NCBI RefSeq assembly: GCF_018614975.1
Contig: NZ_JAGGNR010000008.1
Location: 558,001 to 622,000 of the forward strand
Origin: Paenibacillus polymyxa
GTDB taxonomy: Bacteria; Bacillota; Bacilli; Paenibacillales; Paenibacillaceae
DNA length: 64,000 bases
Reading direction: 5' to 3'
Each line of letters begins with the position of its first letter. The first letter of the stretch is position 1. A program made the position numbers and the translations under genes. This document shows, in pieces, positions 7,465 to 16,361 of the stretch. The notes under the pieces are model-generated. The model was not told the DNA's origin, did not search any database, and was given only the letters and a program-made list of their open reading frames with translations.

Positions 7465-9540
7465 CTATAAGTTAGGCAACGTGTAGCTATTATTGCTCAG
7501 GAATTTGTTAATGGCACTCATTCGAGCGGCCACTTTGCCGACCCCTTTGAAATAAGCAGCATCGGTATTGTATAGATTTTTGAAATCACGGGCATACGAT
7601 TCCGCATTTTCAATTTTTCTGCCTTTTTGTGCGTTATACGTTTTATTGTAATGAGCAATCAGCGTGACCACATTCTGGGCACGTTTTTTCTTCAGAGCGG
7701 CTTTCTGAGCAATCTCCTGTTGACGTTTAACCTCAGCTGCCGCTTTACGCTCCGCTTCCTGTCTTGCAAGCTTGGCATCATTCTCTTTTTTCCAGACCAG
7801 ATAAGCTTCATATTTTGCCTGTTTATCGTATTTCTCCTGCTGCGCTCTCTTGGCAGCTTCTTTTTTCTGCTGTTCCTGCTTCACCAGATAGGCCTCATAT
7901 TTCGCCTGTTTGTCGTACTTGGCCTGTAATGCCTTACGTTCTTCTTCTTTTTTCTTCGCTTCCGCTTCCTTCTGCTTGGCTTCAGCGAGCTTTTTCTTGT
8001 CCTCTGCATCCAGTTTTGCAGCCTCTGCGGCCTTTTGCTTCTCTTGTTCTTCCTGCTTTTTGAGCGCAGCTGCCTTTGCTGCTTCAGCCTCTTCCGCAGC
8101 TTTGATACCTGCCAGTCGTGTGGCTTCCTGCTGTTCTTTCTGCTTCACCTCTGCCTGATCGGCGAGTATCTTGACCGTTGGCACACCACCTGCCAGCAAT
8201 ACAATAAGCACAGCGGAGGAAATCATGAACTTTTTGGATCTGTAGAATGGCACAGGTACAGGCTTGTCTGTGTCTTCTTTTGGATTAAGCTTTGCATCCA
8301 GTTCCTTTATTGCAGCCTCCACTTCCATCTGCATCGCGCTGTTATGAGGAATGAAATGATAAAGCGAACGGTACACTTCCAGTGCTGCAGCCGGTTTATC
8401 TTCATCCTCCAGGGCTCTTGCTTGCAGGAACAGACGGTTCACAACCGCTTCCTGATCGGGAGAGTGCGGCGTTTGGGGACGGTTCCCGTCTTGCGTATTC
8501 ACCGGTTCACTTACTCGTTCTGAACTCTTTTTCAGATTCACATCAGCTTCGGACGGATTGGCAGCTTCTTCTTCCGATGTCGCAACAGCCGCCGCATTGG
8601 CCTGATCCACGTCTACCGCAGCCAATGCAACATACCACTCACCAAACGTCGGACAACTGCTCAGATCGTGACTTTCCCAAGCTCGAATGAACAGATCGGA
8701 CAGTTTGGAACCCCAACGCTTCTCAAGGGACTCCCGCATCGCATAATAACGTTCACTCACCGTTTGCATTTCATGCTGGTCAAAATAACTTTCGCCCCAC
8801 GCCTTCTCTACAATCACAGGGTCCGACCAGCTTAACATTTCAGCAATGATAACAGCTCCGGCAAATCGGTCAGCATATGAACTCCACAAACCGCTGTGCA
8901 CTGTTCGATGGGCTGCATAACCGGGTGACCCGGCAAGCAGGGCATCCGGACGATCCATCTTGGAACCGTACATCTGCTCGACATCCACAAGTTCTACCGC
9001 AGACGTCTTCCCCAGGTTCTCCACTTCGGAAAAAAACGGAATCATTACATTGGGAGCGGACATATCGCAATGAGCCAGTCCACGTTGTTCCATAGCCGAA
9101 CCCGTTCCTGCAAGCGCTCTGGCCAGCTTCAGGCTCTCCTCAGCCGTCAACTGTCTCTGATCACTGATCACATCGAACCAGGTCTGACCTTGCACCCATG
9201 GCATCAACACCGCATATAACAGATCGGGATGTTTTCCAATGAGCGCTCCGTTTCTTTCCGGAGTGAGCACATCACGCTTGCATACCTGCAAACCTGGCAG
9301 TTCACTATAAGACTCCATATGCTCAGACTGATATACCATAGCCGGAATACGGAATTTAGGAAAAAATACTTTTAGTGCTTTGGCCCCATGAATGGAACCA
9401 TTGCGGGGTATCAACTGATAAACAATCCCCTGCCTTCCGGCTTGGGCATAAGCCAGACCCGGCGCAGCCGGATGTTGCCCAATCGTATAGGCAATGTCGT
9501 TAATCACCACTTCATCCCCGGGATTTGGTTGAAAAGACAT
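7465..9540 (-). CDS. Kinase-like domain, transmembrane segment and coiled coil; EssB/YukC-like layout
   Basis: This 691-residue protein has an N-terminal protein-kinase fold with most catalytic residues: a Gly-rich loop GRQGIVY (35-41), Lys57 in ALKVF, the catalytic loop HCDMSAPN (157-164, HRD becomes HCD, Asp and Asn kept), and DVE (186-188) in place of DFG. Residues 362-415 look like a TPR-type helical pair. One membrane segment lies at about 438-458. The C-terminal part is a Lys/Glu/Ala-rich coiled coil (about 462-640) with a 30-residue tandem repeat containing KYDKQAKYEAYLV twice, then a 50-residue tail. Kinase fold, single TM and helical C-terminus is the plan of EssB/YukC, the membrane component of Bacillota type VII systems, which no other gene here supplies. 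EssB itself is a pseudokinase; this one may be active. Confidence 0.75.
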   Translation of the reverse strand: MSFQPNPGDEVVINDIAYTIGQHPAAPGLAYAQAGRQGIVYQLIPRNGSIHGAKALKVFFPKFRIPAMVYQSEHMESYSELPGLQVCKRDVLTPERNGALIGKHPDLLYAVLMPWVQGQTWFDVISDQRQLTAEESLKLARALAGTGSAMEQRGLAHCDMSAPNVMIPFFSEVENLGKTSAVELVDVEQMYGSKMDRPDALLAGSPGYAAHRTVHSGLWSSYADRFAGAVIIAEMLSWSDPVIVEKAWGESYFDQHEMQTVSERYYAMRESLEKRWGSKLSDLFIRAWESHDLSSCPTFGEWYVALAAVDVDQANAAAVATSEEEAANPSEADVNLKKSSERVSEPVNTQDGNRPQTPHSPDQEAVVNRLFLQARALEDEDKPAAALEVYRSLYHFIPHNSAMQMEVEAAIKELDAKLNPKEDTDKPVPVPFYRSKKFMISSAVLIVLLAGGVPTVKILADQAEVKQKEQQEATRLAGIKAAEEAEAAKAAALKKQEEQEKQKAAEAAKLDAEDKKKLAEAKQKEAEAKKKEEERKALQAKYDKQAKYEAYLVKQEQQKKEAAKRAQQEKYDKQAKYEAYLVWKKENDAKLARQEAERKAAAEVKRQQEIAQKAALKKKRAQNVVTLIAHYNKTYNAQKGRKIENAESYARDFKNLYNTDAAYFKGVGKVAARMSAINKFLSNNSYTLPNL
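7798..7929 (-). repeat. In-gene 90-bp tandem repeat
   Basis: Two copies, 90 bases apart, encode KYDKQAKYEAYLV within the coiled coil of the kinase-like protein. The copies differ at several silent positions, so the duplication is not recent. Confidence 0.7.
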
Positions 9541-9576
9541 GCTTATCCCTCTCTCTGTCCTAGTGTCATAGTTGCA

Positions 9577-9613
9577 GCAAAAACCGGGTGTTGTGACAAC
9601 GCCCGGTTTTTGC
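9577..9613. terminator. Strong hairpin between WXG100 and kinase genes
   Basis: The palindrome starts GCAAAAACCGGG and ends CCCGGTTTTTGC with a three-base loop. It works in both directions and lies 84 bases after the WXG100 stop. It would cut most transcripts after the WXG100 gene and let only part of them reach the kinase, vWA and PP2C genes. Confidence 0.8.
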
Positions 9614-9696
9614 TGTAGTTGTACATCTTCAGCTTGCTATCCACCTGATTCAGGACGAATTCAGACTTCACATCCGCCTGATTTATGTAAAGCAGA

Positions 9697-9972
9697 TTAA
9701 CGAGCTTGGTCAGCTGTACGGAATTTGTTAGCAATAGCTGTAAGTTCAGTGCTGATGCTGTTCAGCGTTTGAACGAATGATTGCATTTGTTTGCTAGCTT
9801 CTTGGAACTCCTGGAAGAAGCGTTGTTTTGTCATACCTTCCCATTGTCCTTCCATGCTTGTGATGGATTGAGTCAATGTAGATACGATTTGCTGACTTTG
9901 CTCACCGCTTTGTTTGAATTGGTTAGAAACCTGATCAAGCTGCTCCGGGGTAACTAAAATACGTCCTGCCAT
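9697..9972 (-). CDS. WXG100 family type VII secretion substrate (EsxA-like)
   Basis: The 91-residue protein is two helices joined by a W-E-G turn (W44-E45-G46), as in EsxA/YukE. Length and the motif position are canonical. Such proteins are small secreted dimers needed for type VII export. The start is ATG 9972 (MAGRILVTPEQL), preceded by AAGGAGG at ideal spacing; an upstream in-frame ATG at 9999 has no such site. A hairpin terminator follows, which fits high expression of this product relative to the genes after it. Confidence 0.93.
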   Translation of the reverse strand: MAGRILVTPEQLDQVSNQFKQSGEQSQQIVSTLTQSITSMEGQWEGMTKQRFFQEFQEASKQMQSFVQTLNSISTELTAIANKFRTADQAR

Positions 9973-10158
9973 TTGTAAATTCCTCCTTGGTTTGTGCAAT
10001 TAAATTTTGACTTGTTCAAATTGTACTATACCAGGTTCGATCGGACAAAAGCCGAAGGACCTAATCCTATTTACCCCATTTTCAGCACTTGAAACTTCTC
10101 CTAACAGCCTATTTACAAAAAAATATTCACTTTCTGCTGTTACTTTTATTCACCCTGT

Positions 10159-10707
10159 TCAGGAAACCACAGGCTCGGTCCCTCTTCTTCCCCGAAAGGA
10201 AGGATCTGTGAATCTCCATGCTACAGGCTCAGGCTGCATGGCCTGCACCAGTGTAGCCGGCGAGCCATCAGGCGGAGCGGCATCCTTTACACGATATACG
10301 GCCGCCATTGCGGAAAGGGGATCGGATACTACAGCTACAGTTGCAGAATGTGCAGGCATGATTTCTCCTGTACGATTATTCTGAAGAACATTCAGCATAT
10401 TGACCGCATTACCATAGGCTGTGTTCACATGACTCAGCACGGAACGATACTCCATGTCTGCCTGCTGGAATAACAACGCTTTGCGTCCCAACTGTACGCT
10501 TAAGTCCATTAATCGACGAAGCGCATCCTCGCCCAGTCGTTTACTGTGATTCCATTCATTCATCACCGCTGCGCGGGATTCAACCTCCCACTCCAGCGAA
10601 TGAATCGCCTGATCCAACACTGTCATCTTTTGCTGTATTTGCTCCGCTGCATACTGAATCTGCTTGCTCAGTGCCCGAAGCACATCCGGTTCCACACGAA
10701 TGCGCAT
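10159..10707 (-). CDS. WXG100-superfamily-like helical protein of the type VII locus
   Basis: This 182-residue protein is not one I can name. Residues 1-100 are predicted helical, with a W-E-V at 40-42 in the place of the WXG turn, matching the helix-turn-helix of WXG100/LXG N-termini (MRIRVEPDVLRALSKQIQ ... SLEWEVESRAA). The C-terminal 70 residues are Pro/Ala/Gly-rich and look disordered. It starts six bases after the previous gene and lies between the 276-residue gene and the WXG100 gene. It may be a second secreted WXG partner or an apparatus-associated substrate. Confidence 0.6.
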   Translation of the reverse strand: MRIRVEPDVLRALSKQIQYAAEQIQQKMTVLDQAIHSLEWEVESRAAVMNEWNHSKRLGEDALRRLMDLSVQLGRKALLFQQADMEYRSVLSHVNTAYGNAVNMLNVLQNNRTGEIMPAHSATVAVVSDPLSAMAAVYRVKDAAPPDGSPATLVQAMQPEPVAWRFTDPSFRGRRGTEPVVS

Positions 10708-10713
10708 TTACCA

Positions 10714-11544
10714 TCACCTTTCCTCTTCCCCTGCAGGCTGTTTAAGCCAGTCCAGCAGCATCTCGTGAAACTGTTCTCTAGTCGTTAGTGCTGCAACAAG
10801 CCAATCATCTGAAGCCGCAGTGCTCATCCGGAACAACCAGTTGGATACCGCACTTGCAGCAAATGCTGCCGACTGCGACTTCCACCCGTCTTCATTCCAT
10901 ACAAGCAACCTAAGCTCCCCGTCTGACTCCTTACCCACCAGACAGCGCGCCAGTGCAAGTGAGCCCTCAGGATCACTTGTCTCCTGTTCAAGTTCCTCTG
11001 CTACGGTCTGTACCCCGCTGTTTTCGAGCTCATTCATGACATCATAAAATTTTTTCTTGGAGCACATTAAGGCCGGTTTCTCCACAGGAGAATGGCCGCT
11101 CCATTTCATCCGCTCTATCAGAACATCAATGGCTTCACGAACACTTCCCAGATCGCTGAGCCGGAACGAGTCCGGTACGTCGTCAACACGGGAAACTTCA
11201 ACGACCCGCTCATCCGTGCAATGGATATAACTCTCATACGACTTGCCGTTGATCGTGTAGCGAATCCAACAAGCTCTGTCGGACAATCCGGCAATGGCTA
11301 CCCTGGAGAAAACGGTCGGTGTCATGATCAGCTCATCGGTATCTTGATCCTGAATCAGATATCCTTTGTCAAGCAGGGAGGTTTTGACACGCTCCCACTC
11401 CATCGCGATATCCTCCGCCATATAGCCGCGAAACGGATCTTCCACACCAAGCAGTCGGTCTGAACCGAGAATGCCGGCCAGGAAAAAAAGTTCCTTTGTT
11501 TGCAACGTGACTACCTTTTGCTTAGAATCATGAACCGTCAACAT
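10714..11544 (-). CDS. Uncharacterised protein of the type VII locus (possible EspG-type chaperone)
   Basis: The 276-residue protein has no signal peptide, no membrane segment and no motif I recognise. It begins with a short strand and helix (VVTLQTKELFFLAGILG), then an alpha/beta region with a YTINGKSYESYIHC beta stretch and a helical C-terminus. Length, absence of membrane segments and its place between the secretion ATPase and WXG proteins resemble EspG/EspG-like substrate chaperones of actinobacterial ESX systems, but I see no diagnostic motif; this is inference. Start: ATG with GGGGAGGTGG, 16 bases after the ATPase stop. Confidence 0.5.
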   Translation of the reverse strand: MLTVHDSKQKVVTLQTKELFFLAGILGSDRLLGVEDPFRGYMAEDIAMEWERVKTSLLDKGYLIQDQDTDELIMTPTVFSRVAIAGLSDRACWIRYTINGKSYESYIHCTDERVVEVSRVDDVPDSFRLSDLGSVREAIDVLIERMKWSGHSPVEKPALMCSKKKFYDVMNELENSGVQTVAEELEQETSDPEGSLALARCLVGKESDGELRLLVWNEDGWKSQSAAFAASAVSNWLFRMSTAASDDWLVAALTTREQFHEMLLDWLKQPAGEEER

Positions 11545-11560
11545 TATGAGCCACCTCCCC

Positions 11561-14500
11561 TCAAACTACAACATGCCATCGGTCACGAATTTCAGAAATC
11601 CAATCGGTCATTTTCCAGCTATCATCACATGGAACTGCACCTTTAACCCTGGAATATTTACGTTTTACATAATAACCTTGACCCGGAGGCAGTACCTTCA
11701 GCCCACCTGAACTACCTCCGGATTCCGAATAAGGTATACGGAAGAACGAGAGATCGTTAGGGTCTAAAGTCCCGAATAGCATTCCGCTCTGGGAAGCCTT
11801 CACATCCGTTACCCAGTCAGAACCAAAGGTCGGGAAGTCTGCCGGAACCCCGGATAGAATCACGTGTACACCACGATCCCTTCCTTGACGAACAATCGCT
11901 CCCAATTGATCTTTTACATTAAAATCGTTTAGCTGCTTGGACAAGGTGTCCGCATCATCGATAACGAGTACAAGTTCCGGTCCACCGGAAATCTCGCCTC
12001 TTTTCAGAACTTCATCGTACAACTGTTGAATGACAGGTGCAAGCTGTTCTTCTCGAGATACATGTCCACGGACATGAGGCAAACTGCTGATTTCCCCCAG
12101 CCCACCTGCACCATAACGCATATCTACTGTATATATCTGTACATCTTCCGGAGAAGCATGATAAGCCAGTGATAACATCCATGTCAATAAAAATGTCGTT
12201 TTGCCGCCCTCCATCGGACTCGTCACCATGAAATGCGGACCTTCACGCAGATTAAGCTGGAAGGGTTCCAGATCATCCGTAAGCAGTCCCACAGGGACAG
12301 TTACAGACGATGTATCCCAAGCCTGACCATATGATCCTGTCCGAATGAGCAGATCCTTCAGTTTGATTTCTTCCGGAAGCGGAGCAATCTGCGGCGCTTC
12401 TTCCCCTGTCCAGCCTTGGCGAATCTCAGCAATCGTACGGCGCAGTGCCGATGAACGCTTGCCCTCATCTGCCCCTGAAGAAGGTAATGCCGCCTGGAAC
12501 ATTAACGGAGGCACTTGCCCTTTGACCAGACCTCTTCCTGGCGGAAGTTGGCTTGGCGCCTTGGAAGGTCTTCCCACGGCATAATAATAATCACTTGGAT
12601 CGGATAACTCAAATGAAACCGCATTGGGAATATTACTTCTGAATTTTTCAAATACATCTGTTACCCGATTCGCAGTAAGCACAAAAGTGATACCCAGACT
12701 TCCACCTTCACGCAGGATCGTCTCCAGAAGCTCATTTTCTTCCGGATAGGCATTGCGGAATGAAAGATACCCGTCAATAACCACCACAACCTGCGGGACA
12801 GCCGCGTGAGCTGTCCGGCGGTAAGCCGAAATCGTTTTAACACCCGCCTCCGAGATGATATCTTTGCGTTGTGCTGACAGCTTGAGAATATAGCGGAATA
12901 ACCGCTTGATCCGGTCTTCCTCTTCAGCCATCATCACGCCACCGATCTGAGGTAGTGCTGCAAAGTCCTTCATCATGCGGCCCATGTCGATAATGTAACC
13001 ATGCCAAGGCTCAGTTCTATGGGAACGGGCCAGAGACATAAGCAAGGTCTGAACAAATGTTGTTTTGCCTAGTCCTGGCATGCCGTAAACGACCAGATGA
13101 CCCTGATCCACAGGCAATGCGAGCGGTTGTTGGCGCTGATTAGGAAGATCATCCAGCAAACCAACCAATGGTTTCAGACCACTCGCCCCTCCATCAAGCA
13201 ACAGATCCCGATTCTCTTCTTCCTGCCATTTCTGAAGACCTTCCCATTCCAGTGTCTCTGGTAAAGGTGGCAACCATGGTCCTGGCAAACGACGGATACC
13301 TGCATCCGCTGCAGACTGCGCAACATAATCAATAAATACCTGAAGCTGTTTTGGAACATCTTCACCTTTGAGAACGGCTCTGCGCTCTCCGGTTAACAGA
13401 GGCTCCCGCTTACCGTTCAGGCGCACTTCCATAACAGGCAATACCGTCGTTGAATCCTCCTGCTGGTTATAAGGTGCACCACTCCAGGCGAATTGCATTT
13501 CTTCAAACACTTCATCACTACCAACCTGGAAATATCCGCGACCAGGCTTCGTAATCCAGGCAGCATTTGGAATCTTGATCATGTCCCTGCTATCTCCCTC
13601 ACTCTGTACGCGAAGGCAGATCCGAAAACGGGAATTACTCCATATTTTATCGTCCACAACACCGGCTGGCTTTTGGGTTGCCAGAATTAGATGAACTCCA
13701 AGTGTCCGGCCAATGGCTGCGATACTGATCAATTCATCCATGAACTCCGGCTGGTCCCGCTTCAATTGAGCAAACTCGTCAATGATAATAACCAGATGTG
13801 GCAGTGGCTGTTCATGTCTGGAACGCAGAATCTTGTAATATTCATCAATATGCTGGAGGTTTCCCGCATCATTTAATATTTTTTGCCTTCTGACCAGTTC
13901 GGCACGAAGTGAGATATTCGCCCGCTCGATCAGATTCCCATCCAGATTGGTGATCGTACCCACCACATGAGGCAGATCAACAAATGTATTGGACATCCCG
14001 CCACCTTTATAGTCAATCAGCATGAAGGCCAAATCATGGGGATGGAATTCAGCAGCGAGTGAAGCTACGATGGACTGGATAACTTCACTTTTACCTGAAC
14101 CGGTTGTACCTGCAATCAGACCATGGGGACCATGACCCTGACGTTCAATTTTGTCATGCAGGTTTATCGCTATTTTTTTGCCACCAGCTCGTACACCCAT
14201 TGGCACGGGCAGTGTATCAGGATATCTCGTCTGTCCCCACCTGGACACCACATCCAGATCTTCCACGCGTGACGTGCTCAGCATATCGAATAACGGAAGC
14301 ACTTGCGGGATATCCGAAGCAGATGACCGCTTTAACCGGATCGGTGACATATAACGGGAAAGCGCCTCTGCCATCTCCTTCGAGATCACATCAGGCTTGT
14401 ACGTTTGTTGAATAACATCCGCATCTTCCGTTTTTTTGATATACACCCCTTTTCCTTTGGAGGCATCCATAATCAACTGACAATGCATCGGTAGAGACTC

Positions 14501-15565
14501 CTTGCGATTAGCCAGTATGATGGTGCATACATCAATGTCATGAGCCGACTCCAGCAGCAGTGGAAGTAACGGTTCTTCTTCAATCAATTGCGTATCGGAG
14601 AGAATCACAACGTAACATGGCGTTTGTACACTTTTCTTGTAGCGGTCTTCCTTATTGTTACGACGCCGGTTCAACACGGAAAACAAGCTGTCCGCCAATT
14701 GATGCGCACCGCTGTGCCTGTCGGCCATATAGCGTTGTCCTTGGTCTTCATCCCAGATATGGGGCATCCAGCGAAGCCAGTCCCATTCCTTACTGTCCTT
14801 TTCTTCATAGAAAGCAGCAAGCTTCAGTTCATCCGGGGAATGGCGTACCGTCAGTTGTGAGATGATGACTCGCAGGGAAGCAAGCACTTCCTCCCGATCA
14901 CCGACAAGTCCCATAACCTTTGATTGGAACAAGGGCAATGTAATGGAAGCATCCGGTACCGTCTGGAATTCAGCCGCAAGTTCATGGGCCGCTTCAATCA
15001 GCTCATCCTTCTCGTAACCATCAATCCGCGGAACCTGAAGTTTGATGCGGAATGGAATCTCTCCCGTACCAATGCGTACCTGAAGGAAATCATCATCCTC
15101 TGGTGAACGCTCCCACAAGGAACTGTTCCGGTTCTTCACCACTTGAAGGCATACACCCGGATCACCATGGATTTCATACAGGCTCTTCACTTGCTCCGCC
15201 TGAGCTTCTTTCAGTTCTTCCCGATGTTTGTCCAGTTGGGCAAGATACATGGTTTTACGTTCTTCCAATTTTTTGCGATATGATTTCTTGTTGCTCAGAT
15301 ACACGAAGAATGGAATGGTGTAAGAAGTAAGCATCATCATGACCGTCATCATCTGAAACATCATATAATTGCTGTTGTTCATTTTGCCGGTCATATTGAT
15401 ATATACATAGAAACCAATGCTGACCATGGTCATCATGATCGGCACAATAATGGATATCATGGAAAACGTGGGTTTACTCGGTTCTGTTGGAGGCCTGAGT
15501 ATTTCGAGTCTCTCTTCCTTGAGAACCGGTGTCATTCTTGGAGAACGCTGATATAACACATTCAC
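11561..15565 (-). CDS. essC: Type VII secretion FtsK/SpoIIIE-type ATPase (EssC/EccC)
   Basis: The 1334-residue motor protein has two membrane segments (about 34-58 and 70-90), a short coiled region, and three P-loop ATPase domains: GTTGSGKSE (about residue 490) with Walker B LVIIIDEFAQ; GMPGLGKTT (about 832) with VVVVIDGY lacking the Glu; and PMEGGKTT (about 1122) with LVLVIDDAD. The first is thus the likely active ATPase, as known for the family. It lacks the two N-terminal FHA domains of Bacillus/Staphylococcus EssC. Instead it opens YQRSPRMTP..., which resembles the RPPR opening of actinobacterial EccC. GTG start with GGAGG. It energises export of WXG100 proteins at the membrane. Confidence 0.93.
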   Translation of the reverse strand: MNVLYQRSPRMTPVLKEERLEILRPPTEPSKPTFSMISIIVPIMMTMVSIGFYVYINMTGKMNNSNYMMFQMMTVMMMLTSYTIPFFVYLSNKKSYRKKLEERKTMYLAQLDKHREELKEAQAEQVKSLYEIHGDPGVCLQVVKNRNSSLWERSPEDDDFLQVRIGTGEIPFRIKLQVPRIDGYEKDELIEAAHELAAEFQTVPDASITLPLFQSKVMGLVGDREEVLASLRVIISQLTVRHSPDELKLAAFYEEKDSKEWDWLRWMPHIWDEDQGQRYMADRHSGAHQLADSLFSVLNRRRNNKEDRYKKSVQTPCYVVILSDTQLIEEEPLLPLLLESAHDIDVCTIILANRKESLPMHCQLIMDASKGKGVYIKKTEDADVIQQTYKPDVISKEMAEALSRYMSPIRLKRSSASDIPQVLPLFDMLSTSRVEDLDVVSRWGQTRYPDTLPVPMGVRAGGKKIAINLHDKIERQGHGPHGLIAGTTGSGKSEVIQSIVASLAAEFHPHDLAFMLIDYKGGGMSNTFVDLPHVVGTITNLDGNLIERANISLRAELVRRQKILNDAGNLQHIDEYYKILRSRHEQPLPHLVIIIDEFAQLKRDQPEFMDELISIAAIGRTLGVHLILATQKPAGVVDDKIWSNSRFRICLRVQSEGDSRDMIKIPNAAWITKPGRGYFQVGSDEVFEEMQFAWSGAPYNQQEDSTTVLPVMEVRLNGKREPLLTGERRAVLKGEDVPKQLQVFIDYVAQSAADAGIRRLPGPWLPPLPETLEWEGLQKWQEEENRDLLLDGGASGLKPLVGLLDDLPNQRQQPLALPVDQGHLVVYGMPGLGKTTFVQTLLMSLARSHRTEPWHGYIIDMGRMMKDFAALPQIGGVMMAEEEDRIKRLFRYILKLSAQRKDIISEAGVKTISAYRRTAHAAVPQVVVVIDGYLSFRNAYPEENELLETILREGGSLGITFVLTANRVTDVFEKFRSNIPNAVSFELSDPSDYYYAVGRPSKAPSQLPPGRGLVKGQVPPLMFQAALPSSGADEGKRSSALRRTIAEIRQGWTGEEAPQIAPLPEEIKLKDLLIRTGSYGQAWDTSSVTVPVGLLTDDLEPFQLNLREGPHFMVTSPMEGGKTTFLLTWMLSLAYHASPEDVQIYTVDMRYGAGGLGEISSLPHVRGHVSREEQLAPVIQQLYDEVLKRGEISGGPELVLVIDDADTLSKQLNDFNVKDQLGAIVRQGRDRGVHVILSGVPADFPTFGSDWVTDVKASQSGMLFGTLDPNDLSFFRIPYSESGGSSGGLKVLPPGQGYYVKRKYSRVKGAVPCDDSWKMTDWISEIRDRWHVVV

Positions 15566-15618
15566 GAAGAGAAGACCTCCTTAGTTCGTTCAATAATGAA
15601 TGTATACGTTCAAAAGCC

Positions 15619-15939
15619 TTATTCGTTGCTGTCCTGTTGAAACAATGAACGTCTTCCATATACAGGCGCTTCTTCCGAAGTCGTTGAAAAAGCCCGCTGG
15701 ACACGTACGCAACTGCCTTGTCGCAGCCCTGTTTCCATTAACTGCTGTGCGTTCTGCGGAGAGAACCACAGACCTTCCGGAAACTTGGCTTCAAGGATGT
15801 ACTGAATACCGTCTCCCGGTGCCTGTCCAAAAATGCGAACGCCGAGTAATGTCTTCAAATGTTCAATCGTACATTCGTCCGGAACCTCGATGTCGAACCA
15901 TTCGCCTTCTTCGCGACCGGAATACACGGTTAGAATCAT
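15619..15939 (-). CDS. YukD/EsaB-like ubiquitin-fold protein
   Basis: The 106-residue protein begins MILTVYSGREEGEWFDIEVP, a beta-grasp opening, and goes on with a helix (TIEHLKTLLG), the layout of YukD/EsaB, small ubiquitin-like accessory proteins of type VII systems. A 20-30 residue polar tail extends beyond the usual 80 residues. The first ATG of the frame (15954) is inside the GGGAGGG ribosome site, so the ATG at 15939 is chosen. It is the first gene of the secretion operon, 53 bases before essC. Confidence 0.7.
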   Translation of the reverse strand: MILTVYSGREEGEWFDIEVPDECTIEHLKTLLGVRIFGQAPGDGIQYILEAKFPEGLWFSPQNAQQLMETGLRQGSCVRVQRAFSTTSEEAPVYGRRSLFQQDSNE

Positions 15940-16231
15940 CCGAATCCCTCCCATGGTCTCATATGTAAATTGTCCTAATGTCAGATTAAATCAAAAAAAA
16001 GAGAATGAATCGGTATATCAACCTTATTTTCTTACATAAACACCTTGTTTGCAATGTACCACCTGTAATTTTGTTACATATGACCCACGTAAATATTAAA
16101 ATATCGTACATTCGACTCAGAACTTTCGTGGCAGTTCTACAATTAAATATTGCGAGGTTACGAAACCTTTTGTTTTTTGTTCCATTTAAATGGTAATTAA
16201 GTTTCGTTTTTCAGGACTTTTATTCCTTCGC

Positions 16232-16248
16232 TCACAATTGAATTGTGA
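16232..16248. promoter_or_regulatory. Palindrome TCACAAT-TGA-ATTGTGA
   Basis: A perfect 7-bp inverted repeat with a 3-base spacer lies in the AT-rich, gene-free stretch 15940-16361, between the secretion operon (leftward) and the 79-residue gene (rightward). It has the form of an operator. Nothing else in this stretch looks coding; several homopolymer A/T runs and a GGTAAT...ATTACC inverted repeat (16299-16330) sit just before the rightward gene. Confidence 0.45.
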
Positions 16249-16361
16249 ACACTTTTCAAACATTACCCACCTTTATGTTTTCATAAGCTGATTTTAAGGT
16301 AATTTTAAGCATTGGAATTTAATATTACCTGTATGAAATAACAACCGTGAGGTGATTTCAA

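Noticed and set aside
8035..8523. 162-codon plus-strand frame opposite the kinase-like gene
   Set aside because: Cys/Leu/Phe-rich mirror translation of the Lys/Glu/Ala coiled coil.
9543..9734. 63-codon minus-strand frame between WXG100 and the kinase gene
   Set aside because: It overlaps the terminator hairpin and the WXG100 3' end in another frame and has no ribosome site.
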